A stretch of DNA of 64,000 nucleotides from Mesorhizobium erdmanii USDA 3471 (GCF_000472705.1 NZ_AXAE01000011.1:354083-418082), one strand, 5' to 3'. Shown: positions 36,481 through 46,430, numbered from the stretch's first letter. Numbers and translations are program-made. Notes: generated by a model not told the origin, from the sequence alone.

Positions 36481-37341
36481 ATCGTTTCCGATATTCAATG
36501 CTTGGTGGCCGACATCGCTTCCAGCAAATCCCAAGCCGAGTCTCTGTTGCGGTGCTTGCCGGGTATGCGGACCCAACATTGCTTACATGACACGCTGCCT
36601 TGAAGCGAAAGGCTTTGCTGTATGGCTTTCAAAAACATGCGCAACGAAGGCAGAGGAAGACAAAGCTCTCGCGGACCGGGCGGCCGGCCAGTTTCCAACT
36701 TGGGCTGTTGCAATGGCTCAGCAAGCCCACGCCCCTGTTGGCGGAGGGACGCGGGCCGATCGAGATACCCCCCTCGATCTTCGGCAAGGATCACTGCCGC
36801 AAGACAGGACTAATGTTCCGTCTCATTATTGAAATTTGTCCGGAGTGATTGGCAGCGGCCGGCGCGCCATCAGTTCGGGAACTTCCTGGCGCTGGCGACG
36901 TTCGCTCGCATGGCTCTCGTTACCGGCGTTGCATCTGCACTGGTGATTCTGTCTGTGGTGCTGCTCTTCACGCACGCAGCCCGTGACCTTCAGAGCTCAC
37001 CTATCTATCATCGGATCCGCCGCCGACTGCGTTGAGCGGTTTAGGGCTTCCGTGATCACGCCATACCTACGTAGCGTCGAATCGGTGATGTTGGTTGTGC
37101 GGCGGACCTGGTGTTCGCTCGGCCGGCGCCTTGCTCATAGCCCACCCAGCTCCCAACTTGGTGCCGGCCACCTTTCACCCGAGCGTCGCTTTAAACCTTA
37201 CAAATCTGTATGTGGTCGATTGAGCCCACGCTGGGTTAGGAATGCCGCTGGCAGCGAAAATGTCCCCGCTGCCCGGTGGGACACCCTACATTTCCCGCTA
37301 ATGGCCCGCTGCCTCCCCCAAGATCCGCCCTGGCAGCGGGC
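36481..37341. other. Island interior without a convincing gene
   Basis: About 860 bases with several overlapping short frames on the plus strand. One (36910-37035) encodes a single hydrophobic helix (VTGVASALVILSVVLLFTHA) but lacks a clear ribosome site. None is supported by codon use or a family. The stretch reads like decayed sequence inside the island. Confidence 0.5.
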
Positions 37342-37572
37342 CTAGCGCCTGAACGTCGGCTTCCAGTCCTGATTCCGTGCCCGCTGAATGCCCTCGCAGT
37401 CAGGAATGACGGTGAAGTGCACCGAACGCCGATCGCGGCCGGCGGCCTTGCAATCCGAGCAGGTGAAGAGCCCGACCAAATCCTGGTGCATCGAGCCATG
37501 AGCAGGCCCAAGCCTGTCGATCAGCGCCTGAACCTGGCCATTGGCGATCTCCGTATGAGGAGCTCGCCGCAA
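37342..37572 (-). CDS. Zinc-knuckle-like hypothetical protein, possibly truncated
   Basis: This frame of about 76 residues contains FTCSDCKAAGRDRRSVHFT and VIPDCEGIQRARNQDWKPTF. The Cys-x2-Cys pair and even spacing look like real protein. There is no ATG; a TTG at 37572 could start it, while the frame stays open to 37603, so the 5' end may be lost. Function is unknown. Confidence 0.45.
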   Translation of the reverse strand: MRRAPHTEIANGQVQALIDRLGPAHGSMHQDLVGLFTCSDCKAAGRDRRSVHFTVIPDCEGIQRARNQDWKPTFRR

Positions 37573-37730
37573 AGGGGGATTATATTCCTCGCCCCGATCT
37601 CAATAGCAAAGTCTGTCCAGGCAAGCTGGGTCGGAATGTGAGTGTGCGACGGCTTATGGGCAAGTCGCACCCCCCTATCGGCCTTGGCGTTAGCACTGGG
37701 ATCGCACTGGCCGGTTAAGCCGCACCTGTA

Positions 37731-38111
37731 TCAGTCGTCACCGCCGCCACCGCCGCCGCCACCGCCGCCATCACCGCCGCCACCGCCGCCATCACCGCCG
37801 CCGCCGTTGCCGCCGTTGCCGCCGCTCCCACCACCAGCATGCTCGCCGCTCTGATGGTCGCCGCTCTCGCCGCTATCATCACCGGATTTATCACCCTGGT
37901 TGTCACCACCCTTTTGCTGGCCGGCGGTCGCGCTATCGTCACCCTGGTGGCCTGTGCTGGCGGTTTCGACCGCATCATCATCGTTCTGGTCGCCGGTAGT
38001 CATTGTCGCTGTACCAGCGTGATCGGACACCTGGCTTGCAAAGGCGTTCGCGGCCATGAAAATTCCCAGCGCACCGAGAGAAGTCGCTAACAGCAAGGGG
38101 AGCTTTTTCAT
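37731..38111 (-). CDS. Secreted Gly/Asp-rich low-complexity protein
   Basis: This 126-residue protein starts MKKLPLLLATSLGALG with a signal peptide ending ANAFA. The mature part is full of Asp, Gly, Ser and Gln, and its last 30 residues are almost only Gly with Asp at intervals. GGAG lies before the start. Acidic glycine-rich repeats could bind calcium, but no RTX nonapeptide is present. The Gly run is coded by CCGCCGCCA-type repeats (37738-37830), prone to length change. Confidence 0.72.
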   Translation of the reverse strand: MKKLPLLLATSLGALGIFMAANAFASQVSDHAGTATMTTGDQNDDDAVETASTGHQGDDSATAGQQKGGDNQGDKSGDDSGESGDHQSGEHAGGGSGGNGGNGGGGDGGGGGGDGGGGGGGGGGDD

Positions 38112-38358
38112 CGTTTTCTCCAATGTCGGCTTGCCAGCCACAGTGACTGATTCCGGCTTTATCGTTCCGGGCACATTACGGCGCGCTTAAACGCAAAGGA
38201 GCAATTTTAGAGACTGCTAATTTTCTCGGTCGAGACTTTACCGATTTCGCATCCATGGACTCGGCCTTGGAGTGGAAGCGTTCTTCCCCTCGGGGAAGCC
38301 TCGCCTGATGGCCTAGTTCGGCGAGTTCGGCAGGAGGCTCAGGCAGCGTTCCTATCGC

Positions 38359-38400
38359 GTCGCTGGTTCGAATCCGGCCCGGGAGCCAATATTTCCAAGC
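38359..38400 (+). repeat. Attachment-site repeat, distal side (attR)
   Basis: A 42-base copy of the tRNA-Asn 3' end and following bases; the acceptor run has GGG instead of GGGG and the following A run is one shorter. The rest of the tRNA is missing, so this is not a functional tRNA gene. Confidence 0.8.
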
Positions 38401-38533
38401 GTCCGAAAGTTTCGGTTGAACAGGCTCGAAATGTCGGCGCGTGTTGGCTCGCTGTATCGTGACAGCGCGACCATTGCCGAACCGCATCGCAAGATGCGAA
38501 CTTCCCAACCAGATGTTTCGTTGGGAAGCCATC

Positions 38534-38848
38534 ATGCTCGTCTGCAAGACCGTAATGCCCATATGCAGGATTGTGCTCTGTGCGGCAGCGATCACGATTG
38601 CTGCGGTAAGCTTGGCCAATGCTCGGCCGGACACGCGCAATATGACCTGCGCGCAGACCCAGGCGCTGATCCAGACGCAGCATGCAGCGGTGCTGGCCAC
38701 CGGGCCGAACACCTATGATCGCTACATCAGACAATTCGGCAACGAGTGCGACGTCCCTTACGTGCCGATGGTAGCCTATGTTCCGACCAGAGACGGTCAA
38801 TGCATGGTCTACCAATGCGAGGAGCCCTCGCCTCAGGTTGGGTACTGA
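38534..38848 (+). CDS. Small secreted Cys-rich protein
   Basis: This 104-residue protein starts MLVCKTVMPICRIVLCAAA after GGGAAG. A signal peptide ends near ANARP. The mature part has four cysteines (NMTCAQTQ, NECDVPY, GQCMVYQCEE) that can form two disulfides. It is related in pattern to short rhizobial periplasmic hypotheticals, with no known function. It lies just outside the island. Confidence 0.72.
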   Translation: MLVCKTVMPICRIVLCAAAITIAAVSLANARPDTRNMTCAQTQALIQTQHAAVLATGPNTYDRYIRQFGNECDVPYVPMVAYVPTRDGQCMVYQCEEPSPQVGY

Positions 38849-38976
38849 TTGGCGGGTTCACCTCGCAAATCCCGAACGGATTGGCGTTTTCCAAGCTGGA
38901 AGTATCCACCCGCACCTCGTGGTGCTTGCGCGCGCACTACCGGCGCGCGATAGATGCGTCGGTTCAGGGAGGACTC

Positions 38977-39408
38977 ATGCGCAAAATCCTGATATCGGCA
39001 CTGCTAGCCGCGGCGGCGCTTCACGCGAATTGCGCCCTGGCGCTCGACAGCAACAGCACGCCCGTCGTCGTGACGCCGCTGGCGTCACGCACGACCACCG
39101 CTTCCGGCCAGCCTATCACGCTGCCGCAGAAGAACGTGCAGGTGCTGGTGTCGACCTATGACATCGCGGTGGGCGCGACCTTGCCGGTGCACCGCCACCC
39201 GTTCCCGCGCTACGCCTATGTCGAGGCCGGAACGCTGAAGGTCACCAATGTCGAGACCGGCAACAGCAACACCTACAAGACAGGCGATTTCATCATCGAA
39301 ATGATCGGGCAGTGGCATCAGGCCACCAACATCGGCGATGGCCCGGTCAAGCTCCTGGTCATCGACCAGGTCGAGGAAGGCGCCAAGAATACGGAGTTGC
39401 GCCAGTAA
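38977..39408 (+). CDS. Secreted cupin-domain protein
   Basis: This 143-residue protein has a signal peptide (ILISALLAAAALHANCALA) and one cupin domain: first motif VGATLPVHRHPFPRYAYVEAG, given here as VHRHPFPRYAYVEAG, with two His and a Glu, and second motif GDFIIEMIGQWHQATNIG with the last His. Such proteins bind a metal in the periplasm; the substrate is unknown. AGGGAGG lies five bases before the start. Confidence 0.82.
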   Translation: MRKILISALLAAAALHANCALALDSNSTPVVVTPLASRTTTASGQPITLPQKNVQVLVSTYDIAVGATLPVHRHPFPRYAYVEAGTLKVTNVETGNSNTYKTGDFIIEMIGQWHQATNIGDGPVKLLVIDQVEEGAKNTELRQ

Positions 39409-39486
39409 CCGCCTACGCTCCGAAAGCGGGAAGGCAATTCCGCCCGCCTTCCTTGCTGATGCAAACGGCACCTGCCCCGAGTGCAC

Positions 39487-39942
39487 TCAGCCCCAGGTCC
39501 CGACCATCTGCCGTGTCGTCGCGTTCAGCCGGTTGAATGCGTTGATCAGGGCGATCTGGATGACCAAAACGGCAAGCGCCTTTTCGTCATAGTGCCGGGC
39601 GGCTTCCTGCCAGATATCGTCCGGCACCGCGTCCGGGCGATCAGCGAGCCTGGTGCCGGCCTCGGCCAGCGCCCGGGCTGCCCGCTCGGCCTCGGTGAAG
39701 TATGGCGTCTCGCGCCATGCCGCGAGCGCAAAGATGCGCTCGTCCTTCTCGCCGGCCGCCTTCAGTTCACGCGCATGCATGTCGACGCAGAGGGCACAGC
39801 TGTTGATCTGGCTGGCGCGCAGATGGATGAGCTTGCGCGTCACATAAGGCACGTCGGCCGCCTCCGTCGACTTGTCCAGCGCCAGCAGCGCCTGCAGGGC
39901 GCCGGGGATCAGCATCACCGGATTCTTGATTCTCGCTTGCAT
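39487..39942 (-). CDS. AhpD-like carboxymuconolactone decarboxylase-family protein
   Basis: This 151-residue protein has the peroxidase motif Cys49-x2-Cys52-x3-His56 (NSCALCVDMHARELK). The CMD/AhpD family includes alkylhydroperoxidases that reduce organic peroxides. The start MQARIKNPV at 39942 follows AAGGAG. It has no obvious partner gene; it converges with the cupin gene. Confidence 0.88.
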   Translation of the reverse strand: MQARIKNPVMLIPGALQALLALDKSTEAADVPYVTRKLIHLRASQINSCALCVDMHARELKAAGEKDERIFALAAWRETPYFTEAERAARALAEAGTRLADRPDAVPDDIWQEAARHYDEKALAVLVIQIALINAFNRLNATTRQMVGTWG

Positions 39943-40205
39943 CGTCTTTCTCCTTTCGAGGGCGTGTTTTGCCGCGCCCGTATGCAGTGCATCCAGGTTT
40001 TCAGCCGATGGAATTGTCGGCTGCCGCCCGGCCACCAAGTGCCAATCAATAACCATATGGCTATGGTTTATCTCATAACCATGCAGTTATAAGACTGTCA
40101 AGCCGCGAAATGCCGCCTGGTCCAAATGGCGGGGCACCGTTCACGCTTTCGCGCCAGCCGCCCGGGTGCTAGGGCTGTCCGAAATATCATGAACTGGATC
40201 GCCCC

Positions 40206-40964
40206 TTGACCACACAAACCCACCCGCCGCTGATCGAAATCTGTGTCGAAGGCATTGATGGCCTGCTCGCCGCGCAGGCTGCCGGCGCCGACCGGGTCGA
40301 ACTGTGCGCCAGCCTGGTCGAAGGCGGCATCACGCCGAGTCTCGGCACGGTGCGCGCCGCACTGGACCAGGCTACCGTGCCGTTTCATGTCATGGTGCGG
40401 CCGCGCGGCGGCGATTTTCTCTACAGCGAAACCGAATACCGCTCGATGCTCGCCGACGTCGCGGCGCTCAGAGATCTCGGCGTGCCCGGCGTCGTGTTTG
40501 GCTGCCTGAACGCCGACGGCACTATCGACGAGAAGCGCATGGGCGAACTGACGGAGGCCGCCGGCCCCCTGAACGTCACCTGCCATCGCGCCTTCGACAT
40601 GACGCGCGATCCCAAGGAGGCGCTGGAAGCACTGATCCGCTGCAAGGTCGGCCGCGTGCTGACCAGCGGCCAGCGCGACACCGCCATCGAAGGCCTGCCG
40701 TTGCTGGCGGACCTGGTTCGCCAGGCCGGCGACCGCATCGTCATCCTCGGCTGCGGCGGGCTCGATCTCGCCAACATCGCCGAGGTGCACGAAAAGACCG
40801 GACTGGCCGAAATGCATTTCGCCGCGCTGAAGGACGTGCCGAGCGCCATGCGCTACCGCAATCCCAAGGTCGGCATGGGCGGCTCCGATCTCGATCGCGA
40901 ATACCGCAACACATTGACCGACACCTCGCAAGTGGCGGCAACGATCGCTGCGGCCAAGGCATGA
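40206..40964 (+). CDS. cutC: CutC-family copper homeostasis protein
   Basis: This 252-residue TIM-barrel protein starts from TTG with LIEICVEGIDGLLAAQAAGA and has the conserved blocks DRVELCASLVEGGITPS, VMVRPRGGDFLYSE and VTCHRAFDMTRDP. The family is linked to copper handling, though its reaction is not settled. No ATG fits the family N-terminus, so TTG is likely. The stop overlaps the GNAT start (ATGA). Confidence 0.9.
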   Translation: MTTQTHPPLIEICVEGIDGLLAAQAAGADRVELCASLVEGGITPSLGTVRAALDQATVPFHVMVRPRGGDFLYSETEYRSMLADVAALRDLGVPGVVFGCLNADGTIDEKRMGELTEAAGPLNVTCHRAFDMTRDPKEALEALIRCKVGRVLTSGQRDTAIEGLPLLADLVRQAGDRIVILGCGGLDLANIAEVHEKTGLAEMHFAALKDVPSAMRYRNPKVGMGGSDLDREYRNTLTDTSQVAATIAAAKA

Positions 40965-41449
40965 CCTCATCGATCGACCATATCTCGCAAGGCGACGAAG
41001 CGGACATATTGGCGCTCAATAACGAACATGCCGCTGAATTGTCGTGGCTCGAAGCCGAACGGCTGTCGTACCTGCTTGGTGAAGCATTCTATGCGCGCCG
41101 CATCGGCGATCTCGAAGCCTTCATCATGACTTTCGACCAGGAAGCGAATTACGACAGCCCGAACTTCATCTGGTTCCGCGAGCGTTACACCAGCTTCATC
41201 TATGTCGACCGTGTCGTCGTCGCCGCGCATGCACGGGGCCGGGGGCATGCGCGCCGGCTTTATCAGGACCTGTTCGAGCAGGCAGTGCGCGCCGGCCACA
41301 CGCTGGTGACCTGCGAGGTCAACGTCGATCCGCCCAATCCCGCCTCGGATGCCTTCCACGCGGCGCTTGGCTTCGCCGAAGTCGGCGACGCGGTGATCCA
41401 TGGCGGCAAGAAAGCGGTGCGCTATTACGTCAAGCAGCTCGTTGCCTGA
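40961..41449 (+). CDS. GNAT-family N-acetyltransferase
   Basis: This 162-residue protein has the acetyl-CoA binding motif VVVAAHARGRGHARRLYQDL, the R/Q-x2-G-x-G/A pattern of GNAT enzymes, and a later CEVNVDPPNPAS block. The acceptor is unknown. Its ATG overlaps the cutC stop by four bases, so it is translated with cutC. Confidence 0.86.
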   Translation: MTSSIDHISQGDEADILALNNEHAAELSWLEAERLSYLLGEAFYARRIGDLEAFIMTFDQEANYDSPNFIWFRERYTSFIYVDRVVVAAHARGRGHARRLYQDLFEQAVRAGHTLVTCEVNVDPPNPASDAFHAALGFAEVGDAVIHGGKKAVRYYVKQLVA

Positions 41450-41516
41450 CTCTGTGGTGCTGGCCACATCGAGAAGCCATGTCTAATATACGGTTCCGCC
41501 ATCCGGAGGAACCGCG

Positions 41517-42002
41517 ATGCCAAGCAACGTCTTCCGCTTCGACGAGAGCTGGCAGATTCCCGAAGGCACGCCACGGCAAGTCTGGGACGTGATCGCCGAC
41601 GCCGAACTGCTGCCGCTGTGGTGGGGCGACGTCTACAAGGAAGTGGTGCCGCTCGACCGCAAGGGCAAGGCGTCGGTCGGTTCGCGCGCAAGGGCGCGGG
41701 CGCGCGGCGCCCTGCCCTATGAGCTGAACTTCATCATCGAGGCCGCCGAACTCGACCCCGGCCGGCTGGTCGTGGTGAAGACCTTTGGCGACTTCGACGG
41801 GCTGTGGCGGGCCGAACTGTCGCCGTCGGGCACCGGCACCCATGTGCAGCTGACCTGGCAGGTCACGGTCGAGAGGCCGATCCTCAAATTCCTCGCGCCG
41901 CTGTTGCGGCCGGCTTTCGCCTGGAACCATCGCTGGACAACGCCACGCGGCGAGGCCGGCCTGCGCCGCTACCTTGTCGAGCAAAAGGGCCGGTCGGCTT
42001 AG
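41517..42002 (+). CDS. SRPBCC (START-like) family protein
   Basis: This 161-residue protein has the N-terminal [20 protein letters not shown] and GDVYKEV typical of polyketide-cyclase/dehydrase and lipid transport folds, followed by strands that end in the long C-terminal helix ([13 protein letters not shown]). It binds hydrophobic ligands; ligand and reaction are unknown. GGAGG lies seven bases before ATG. It converges with the acyltransferase gene (one-base gap). Confidence 0.82.
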   Translation: MPSNVFRFDESWQIPEGTPRQVWDVIADAELLPLWWGDVYKEVVPLDRKGKASVGSRARARARGALPYELNFIIEAAELDPGRLVVVKTFGDFDGLWRAELSPSGTGTHVQLTWQVTVERPILKFLAPLLRPAFAWNHRWTTPRGEAGLRRYLVEQKGRSA

Positions 42003-42003
42003 T

Positions 42004-43026
42004 TTACCAGTTGCGGTTGAGCCATTCGCGCGCCGGCCGCTCGACGAGGTAGTAGCTGCAGAGCGCGCAGGCAAAGACGGCAGCCAGCATCGGCCACGGG
42101 TTGCTGCCTTGCTCATAGACGAATTTGTAGAACGGCTGCTGCCACAGATAGAGCGAGTATGACCACAGGCCCAACGTCGCCATCGGCCAGGACGACAGCA
42201 GATTGGAAAGAATCGGTGTGCTGAAATCGAGCGCGTTGACGGCCAGCGCCAACAGCGGCACCGCCAAGAGATAGTGGATCGGCGTCGGTACGGGATCCAT
42301 GAACAGGAGGACCGCGCCAGTAGCCGCTGCCAGGGCGACATAGGGCCCCTTCAACACCGCCGGCAGCCGGCCCTCGGCCTTGAGCAGGCAGATCGAAACC
42401 GACAGCAGGATCGAGGCGATGTGCACGTCGGTGCGCCAGTAAGTGGCCTCATAGTCCAGCTTGAACACCCAGTAGGACACCGCCCCGTTGGCCATGGCGA
42501 GCAACGCCAGCGCCAGCAGCAGCGGAATGACGCGGTTGCGGCTGGTGACGGTGGCGCTGATCAGCGCCAGGATCACATAGGCATGTTCCTCGACGCAGAG
42601 CGACCAGATATGATCTAGCGCCCCGGCGCGCGTGACGAGAATGCCGGCGTAATTGTAGGTGAAAGTCAGAGCTGTCAGTGCCGCCTTCCACTTGAAGGCG
42701 ATGAACGTGCCGGAGAGCGCCATCATGGCAATGACGACGAAAACCAGAAGTGCCGGGTAAATGCGCGAGAAACGGCGCTTGAAGAACTTCTTCAGCGGAT
42801 AGCGTTCGATAAACAGGATTTCGGCCATCAGCCGGCCGGAGAGGACGAAGAAGAACTCGACGCCCAGCACGCCGAGATTGATTCCCTGAACGGGGAAAAA
42901 ATGGCCGATCAGCACCAGGGCGATCGACAGGCCGCGCCAGCCATCGAGATAAGCCAGTCGTGTCCTGGCTGGTCTGTCGGCGACGGCTCGGGACGGAACC
43001 ATACCGGTCGCGGAAATTTCGGACAT
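42004..43026 (-). CDS. Acyltransferase 3 family membrane protein
   Basis: This 340-residue protein has about ten membrane helices. The family's catalytic start is GWRGLSIALVLIGHFF, with Arg31 and His42. Such proteins acetylate or acylate sugars of exopolysaccharide, lipopolysaccharide or Nod factors from the cytoplasmic side. ATG at 43026 is preceded by AAAGGA, but this ribosome site is inside the right arm of a perfect 16-bp hairpin (43027-43063). No sugar-synthesis genes lie beside it. Confidence 0.85.
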   Translation of the reverse strand: MSEISATGMVPSRAVADRPARTRLAYLDGWRGLSIALVLIGHFFPVQGINLGVLGVEFFFVLSGRLMAEILFIERYPLKKFFKRRFSRIYPALLVFVVIAMMALSGTFIAFKWKAALTALTFTYNYAGILVTRAGALDHIWSLCVEEHAYVILALISATVTSRNRVIPLLLALALLAMANGAVSYWVFKLDYEATYWRTDVHIASILLSVSICLLKAEGRLPAVLKGPYVALAAATGAVLLFMDPVPTPIHYLLAVPLLALAVNALDFSTPILSNLLSSWPMATLGLWSYSLYLWQQPFYKFVYEQGSNPWPMLAAVFACALCSYYLVERPAREWLNRNW

Positions 43027-43063
43027 GCCGATCCTTTCGCATTGGTTATGCGAAAGGATCGGC
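43027..43063 (-). promoter_or_regulatory. Perfect 16-bp hairpin hiding the acyltransferase ribosome site
   Basis: In the mRNA GCCGATCCTTTCGCAT, loop AACCA, then ATGCGAAAGGATCGGC, directly followed by the ATG. The Shine-Dalgarno AAAGGA sits in the 3' arm. The fold would block initiation unless it is opened by a partner RNA, protein or upstream translation. Confidence 0.8.
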
Positions 43064-43206
43064 GATACACATCCGAACCAGGCTCGCATGCCCGCCCCAA
43101 TCCATACTGCAGTGCAATATAGATTTGTGCAAGTGCGAGATTGCCGTTATGGCGCGCTGCGGCAATTTCATCGGGAACTGGGTGGCGTCGGGTGGCCACG
43201 GACGAA

Positions 43207-43229
43207 AAAGGGGCCGCGACGGCCCCTTT
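43207..43229 (-). terminator. Rho-independent terminator of coxSLM
   Basis: AAAGGGGCCG and CGGCCCCTTT form a 10-bp stem with a 3-base loop, followed on the minus strand by TTCG. It lies 43 bases after the coxM stop. Confidence 0.85.
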
Positions 43230-43271
43230 CCTTATCCTCGGCGGCTCGTGAAGCGCCGAATCTCGCCAGTT

Positions 43272-44069
43272 TCAGGCGTTGGCAGCTGCCACCGCGCGCT
43301 TCGCCATGACCGCGATCAGACTGGCGCGGTAGTCTGATGAAGCGTGGATGTCGCTCATCAGGTTCTTCGCCGGCACTTTCACGCCATTGAGCGAGGCAGC
43401 GTCGAACGTCTTCGCCAGCGCCGCCTCGATCTCCTTCGAGCGGAAGACGCCATCATCCCCGGCGCCGGTCACGGCAACGCTGACACCATCCTTGCCCTTG
43501 ACCACGAACACACCGACGATCGCGTAGCGCGAGGCCGGGTTGCGGAATTTTTCGTACGCAGCCTTTGCCGGCGCGGTGAAGGACACTGCCGTGACGATCT
43601 CGCCATCCTTCAATGCCGTTTCGAACAGTCCCTTGAAGAATTTGTCGGCCGTGATCTCACGCTTGTTGGTGACGATGGTCGCGCCCAGCGCCAGCAGCGC
43701 GGCCGGATAATCCGCTGCCGGATCGTTGTTGGCGATCGAGCCGCCGATCGTGCCCTTGTGGCGCACCGCCGGATCCCCGATCAGCGACGCCAGATGGGCA
43801 AGCGCCGGACAGGCTTTTTGCAGCTTCTGGTCGTTAGCGACATCATAGTGGGTGGTGGCGGCGCCGATGGTGACCGTCTTGCCGGATACCTTGACGCCTT
43901 GCAGATCCTTGATGCGCGACAAATCAACGAGATCGGACGGGGCGGCCAGCCGCGTCTTCATGGCAGGGATGAGTGTCATGCCGCCGGAGAGCAGCTTGGC
44001 GTCGCCGTTTTTCACGAGCTTCGCGGCATCCGCGACCGACGCGGCACGGTGATAATTGACCGAGTACAT
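43272..44069 (-). CDS. coxM: CO dehydrogenase-like medium (FAD) subunit
   Basis: This 265-residue FAD-binding subunit passes electrons from the small to the large subunit. The FAD motifs [19 protein letters not shown] (residues 24-42) and [19 protein letters not shown] (about 110-128) are intact. It starts 12 bases after the coxL stop. Gene order S-L-M is that of form II enzymes, while form I genes are usually M-S-L. Confidence 0.92.
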   Translation of the reverse strand: MYSVNYHRAASVADAAKLVKNGDAKLLSGGMTLIPAMKTRLAAPSDLVDLSRIKDLQGVKVSGKTVTIGAATTHYDVANDQKLQKACPALAHLASLIGDPAVRHKGTIGGSIANNDPAADYPAALLALGATIVTNKREITADKFFKGLFETALKDGEIVTAVSFTAPAKAAYEKFRNPASRYAIVGVFVVKGKDGVSVAVTGAGDDGVFRSKEIEAALAKTFDAASLNGVKVPAKNLMSDIHASSDYRASLIAVMAKRAVAAANA

Positions 44070-44081
44070 GGCTGTTCCCCC

Positions 44082-46430
44082 TCAATGCTTGGCGGCGCGG
44101 ATCGCGGCCCACACGGTGGACGGCGAGGCCGGCATGGCGATATCGGCAATGCCGATGGCGTCGGTGATGGCGTTGATGACCGCCGGCGGCGAACCGATGG
44201 CGCCGGCCTCGCCGCAGCCCTTGATCCCCAACGGATTGCCCGGGCACGGCGTGTTCGAGGTAGAGACCTTGAACGACGGCAGGTCGCCAGCCCGCGGCAT
44301 GGTATAATCCATGTAGCTCGCCGTCAGCAGCTGGCCGCTTGCATCGTAATGGGCGCCTTCCAGAAGCGCCTGACCGATCCCTTGCGCGATGCCGCCATGC
44401 ACCTGGCCCTCGACGATCATCGGATTGATGATGTTGCCGAAATCGTCGGCCGCCACGAACTGGACGATCTCGGTCGTTCCGGTCTCCGGATCGATCTCGA
44501 CCTCACAGATGTAGCAGCCCGCCGGGAATGTGAAGTTCGACGGATCGTAGAAGGCCGTCTCCTTTAAGCCCGGCTCCATGCCTGCCGGCAGATTGTGGGC
44601 GGTATAGGCGGCCAGCGCCACCTGGAACCACGGCACGTTCTTGTCGGTACCGGCGACCTTGAGGGCGCCGTTCTCGATGACGATGTCGCCTTCGTCGGCC
44701 TCGAGAAGGTGAGCCGCGATCTTCTTGGCCTTGGCCTCGACCTTGTCGAGCGCCTTCGATATCGCCGACATGCCGACCGCGCCCGAGCGCGAACCGTAGG
44801 TGCCCATGCCCATCTGCACCTTGTCGGTGTCGCCATGGACGATCGAAACCGAATCGATCGGCACCCCAAACCGCTGGTTGACCAGTTGCGCGAAGGTCGT
44901 CTCGTGGCCCTGGCCGTGGCTATGCGAGCCCGTCAGCACCTCGATCGTGCCGACGGCATTGACCCGCACTTCGGCCGATTCCCACAGGCCGACGCCGGCG
45001 CCGAGCGAGCCGACCGCCGCCGACGGCGCGATGCCGCAGGCCTCGATGTAGCAGCTCATGCCGATGCCGCGCAGCTTGCCCTGCTTTGCCGCCGCGGCCT
45101 TGCGCTTGGCAAAGCCGGCATAGTCCGACACGTTCATGGCGGCGTCGAGAGAGGCGCCATAGTCGCCGGCGTCATAGTTCATGATCACCGGGGTCTGGTG
45201 CGGGAACGTGGTGATGAAATTCTTGCGCCGCAACTCAGCCGGCGACACGCCGAGTTCCCGCGCCGCTGCTTCCATCGTGCGTTCAAGCAGGTAGGTCGCC
45301 TCCGGCCGCCCTGCCCCGCGATAGGCATCGACGGGTGCCGTGTTGGTGTAGACTGTCCGCACATTGGCGTGGATGGTGGGAATGTCGTACTGGCCCGACA
45401 AAAGCGTCGCGTAGAGATAGGTCGGCACGCAGGACGAGAACAGCGACATGTAGGCGCCGAGATTGGCGATCGTGTCGACCTTGAAACCGGTGATCCTGTT
45501 GTTCGTGTCGAAAGCCATTTCCACGGTCGAGACATGATCGCGGCCATGCGCGTCGGTGAGGAAGCTCTCGGTGCGGTCGGCGACCCATTTGACCGGCACG
45601 CCGGTCTTCTTGGAGGCCCACAGGCAGACGATCTCTTCCGGATAGATGTAGATCTTGGACCCAAAACCGCCGCCTACGTCAGGCGCGATGACGCGCAGCT
45701 TGTTTTCCGGCGCGACATTATAGAAGGCGCTCATCACCAATCGCGCGACATGCGGATTCTGCGATGTCGTCCAGCAGGTGTAGTGATCGTCGGCCTTGTC
45801 GTAATGGCCAAGCGCGGCGCGCGGCTCCATGGCGTTCGGCACCAGCCGGTTGTTGACGATCTTCATGCGAGTGACATGCGCCGCTGCCTTGATGGCGGCG
45901 TCGGTCGCCTTGGCATCGCCGATCTCCCAGTCGAAGATCAGATTGTTGTCGGCCTCGGGATGGATCTGCGGCGCGCCCTTTTCGAGCGCCTTGGTGGCCT
46001 CGACGACGGCCTTCAACTCCTTGTAGGTGATCTCGACCGCCTCGGCCGCGTCGCGCGCCTGGCCCTTGGTCTCGGCGACGACGATGACTACGGCGTCGCC
46101 GACATAGCGCACCTTGTCGAAGGCCAGCGGCGACCAGGCACCCATCTTCATCGGCGAACCGTCCTTGGAATGGATCATCCAGCCGCAGATGAGATTGCCG
46201 ATGCCGTCCGCCTTGAGCTCCTTGCCGGTCAGGACACCGATGACGCCCGGCATGGCTTGCGCCTTCTTGACGTCGATCTTCTTGATCTGCGCATGCGCGT
46301 GCGGGCTGCGCACGAAGGCCGCATGCTTCATGCCGGGAACCACCATGTCGTCGACATAGCGGCCGGCGCCGGTGATGAACCTTTTGTCTTCCTTGCGCGC
46401 GACCCGAGCGCCAACACCTTCAATACCCAT
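44082..46430 (-). CDS. coxL: Form II CO dehydrogenase-like large (molybdenum) subunit
   Basis: This 782-residue xanthine-dehydrogenase-family protein contains the active-site loop AYRGAGR at residues 369-375, the form II signature; form I CO dehydrogenase has AYRCSFR with the copper-binding Cys. Other molybdopterin motifs such as [10 protein letters not shown] and [11 protein letters not shown] are present. Form II enzymes occur in Bradyrhizobium, Mesorhizobium and Sinorhizobium; CO use is reported but not secure, and another aldehyde or purine-like substrate is possible. Confidence 0.93.
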   Translation of the reverse strand: MGIEGVGARVARKEDKRFITGAGRYVDDMVVPGMKHAAFVRSPHAHAQIKKIDVKKAQAMPGVIGVLTGKELKADGIGNLICGWMIHSKDGSPMKMGAWSPLAFDKVRYVGDAVVIVVAETKGQARDAAEAVEITYKELKAVVEATKALEKGAPQIHPEADNNLIFDWEIGDAKATDAAIKAAAHVTRMKIVNNRLVPNAMEPRAALGHYDKADDHYTCWTTSQNPHVARLVMSAFYNVAPENKLRVIAPDVGGGFGSKIYIYPEEIVCLWASKKTGVPVKWVADRTESFLTDAHGRDHVSTVEMAFDTNNRITGFKVDTIANLGAYMSLFSSCVPTYLYATLLSGQYDIPTIHANVRTVYTNTAPVDAYRGAGRPEATYLLERTMEAAARELGVSPAELRRKNFITTFPHQTPVIMNYDAGDYGASLDAAMNVSDYAGFAKRKAAAAKQGKLRGIGMSCYIEACGIAPSAAVGSLGAGVGLWESAEVRVNAVGTIEVLTGSHSHGQGHETTFAQLVNQRFGVPIDSVSIVHGDTDKVQMGMGTYGSRSGAVGMSAISKALDKVEAKAKKIAAHLLEADEGDIVIENGALKVAGTDKNVPWFQVALAAYTAHNLPAGMEPGLKETAFYDPSNFTFPAGCYICEVEIDPETGTTEIVQFVAADDFGNIINPMIVEGQVHGGIAQGIGQALLEGAHYDASGQLLTASYMDYTMPRAGDLPSFKVSTSNTPCPGNPLGIKGCGEAGAIGSPPAVINAITDAIGIADIAMPASPSTVWAAIRAAKH

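Larger units (their letters stand above)
35177..38400. mobile_element. Small eroded genomic island inserted at tRNA-Asn
   Basis: The island is bounded by a 44-base segment at the tRNA 3' end (35177-35220) and a 42-base copy (38359-38400) that differs by two single-base losses. This is the footprint of tyrosine-recombinase insertion at a tRNA. Inside are a small membrane protein, a HEPN-like protein, two small unknown genes and a Gly/Asp-rich secreted protein, several with unusual codon use. No integrase or relaxase is seen, so the element is probably a remnant that cannot move by itself. Confidence 0.72.

Noticed and set aside
37738..37830. CCGCCGCCA-type repeats as a possible CRISPR or satellite
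   Set aside because: They encode a Gly run in a secreted protein; there are no spacers.
37642..37854. A Pro-rich protein on the plus strand
   Set aside because: It is the complement of the Gly-coding repeat of the secreted protein, which has a signal peptide and a ribosome site.
38359..38400. A second tRNA-Asn
   Set aside because: Only the 3' half is present, with two base losses, so it is an attachment-site copy.
44082..46430. Form I CO dehydrogenase
   Set aside because: The active-site loop is AYRGAGR, not AYRCSFR, and the order is S-L-M, both form II marks.
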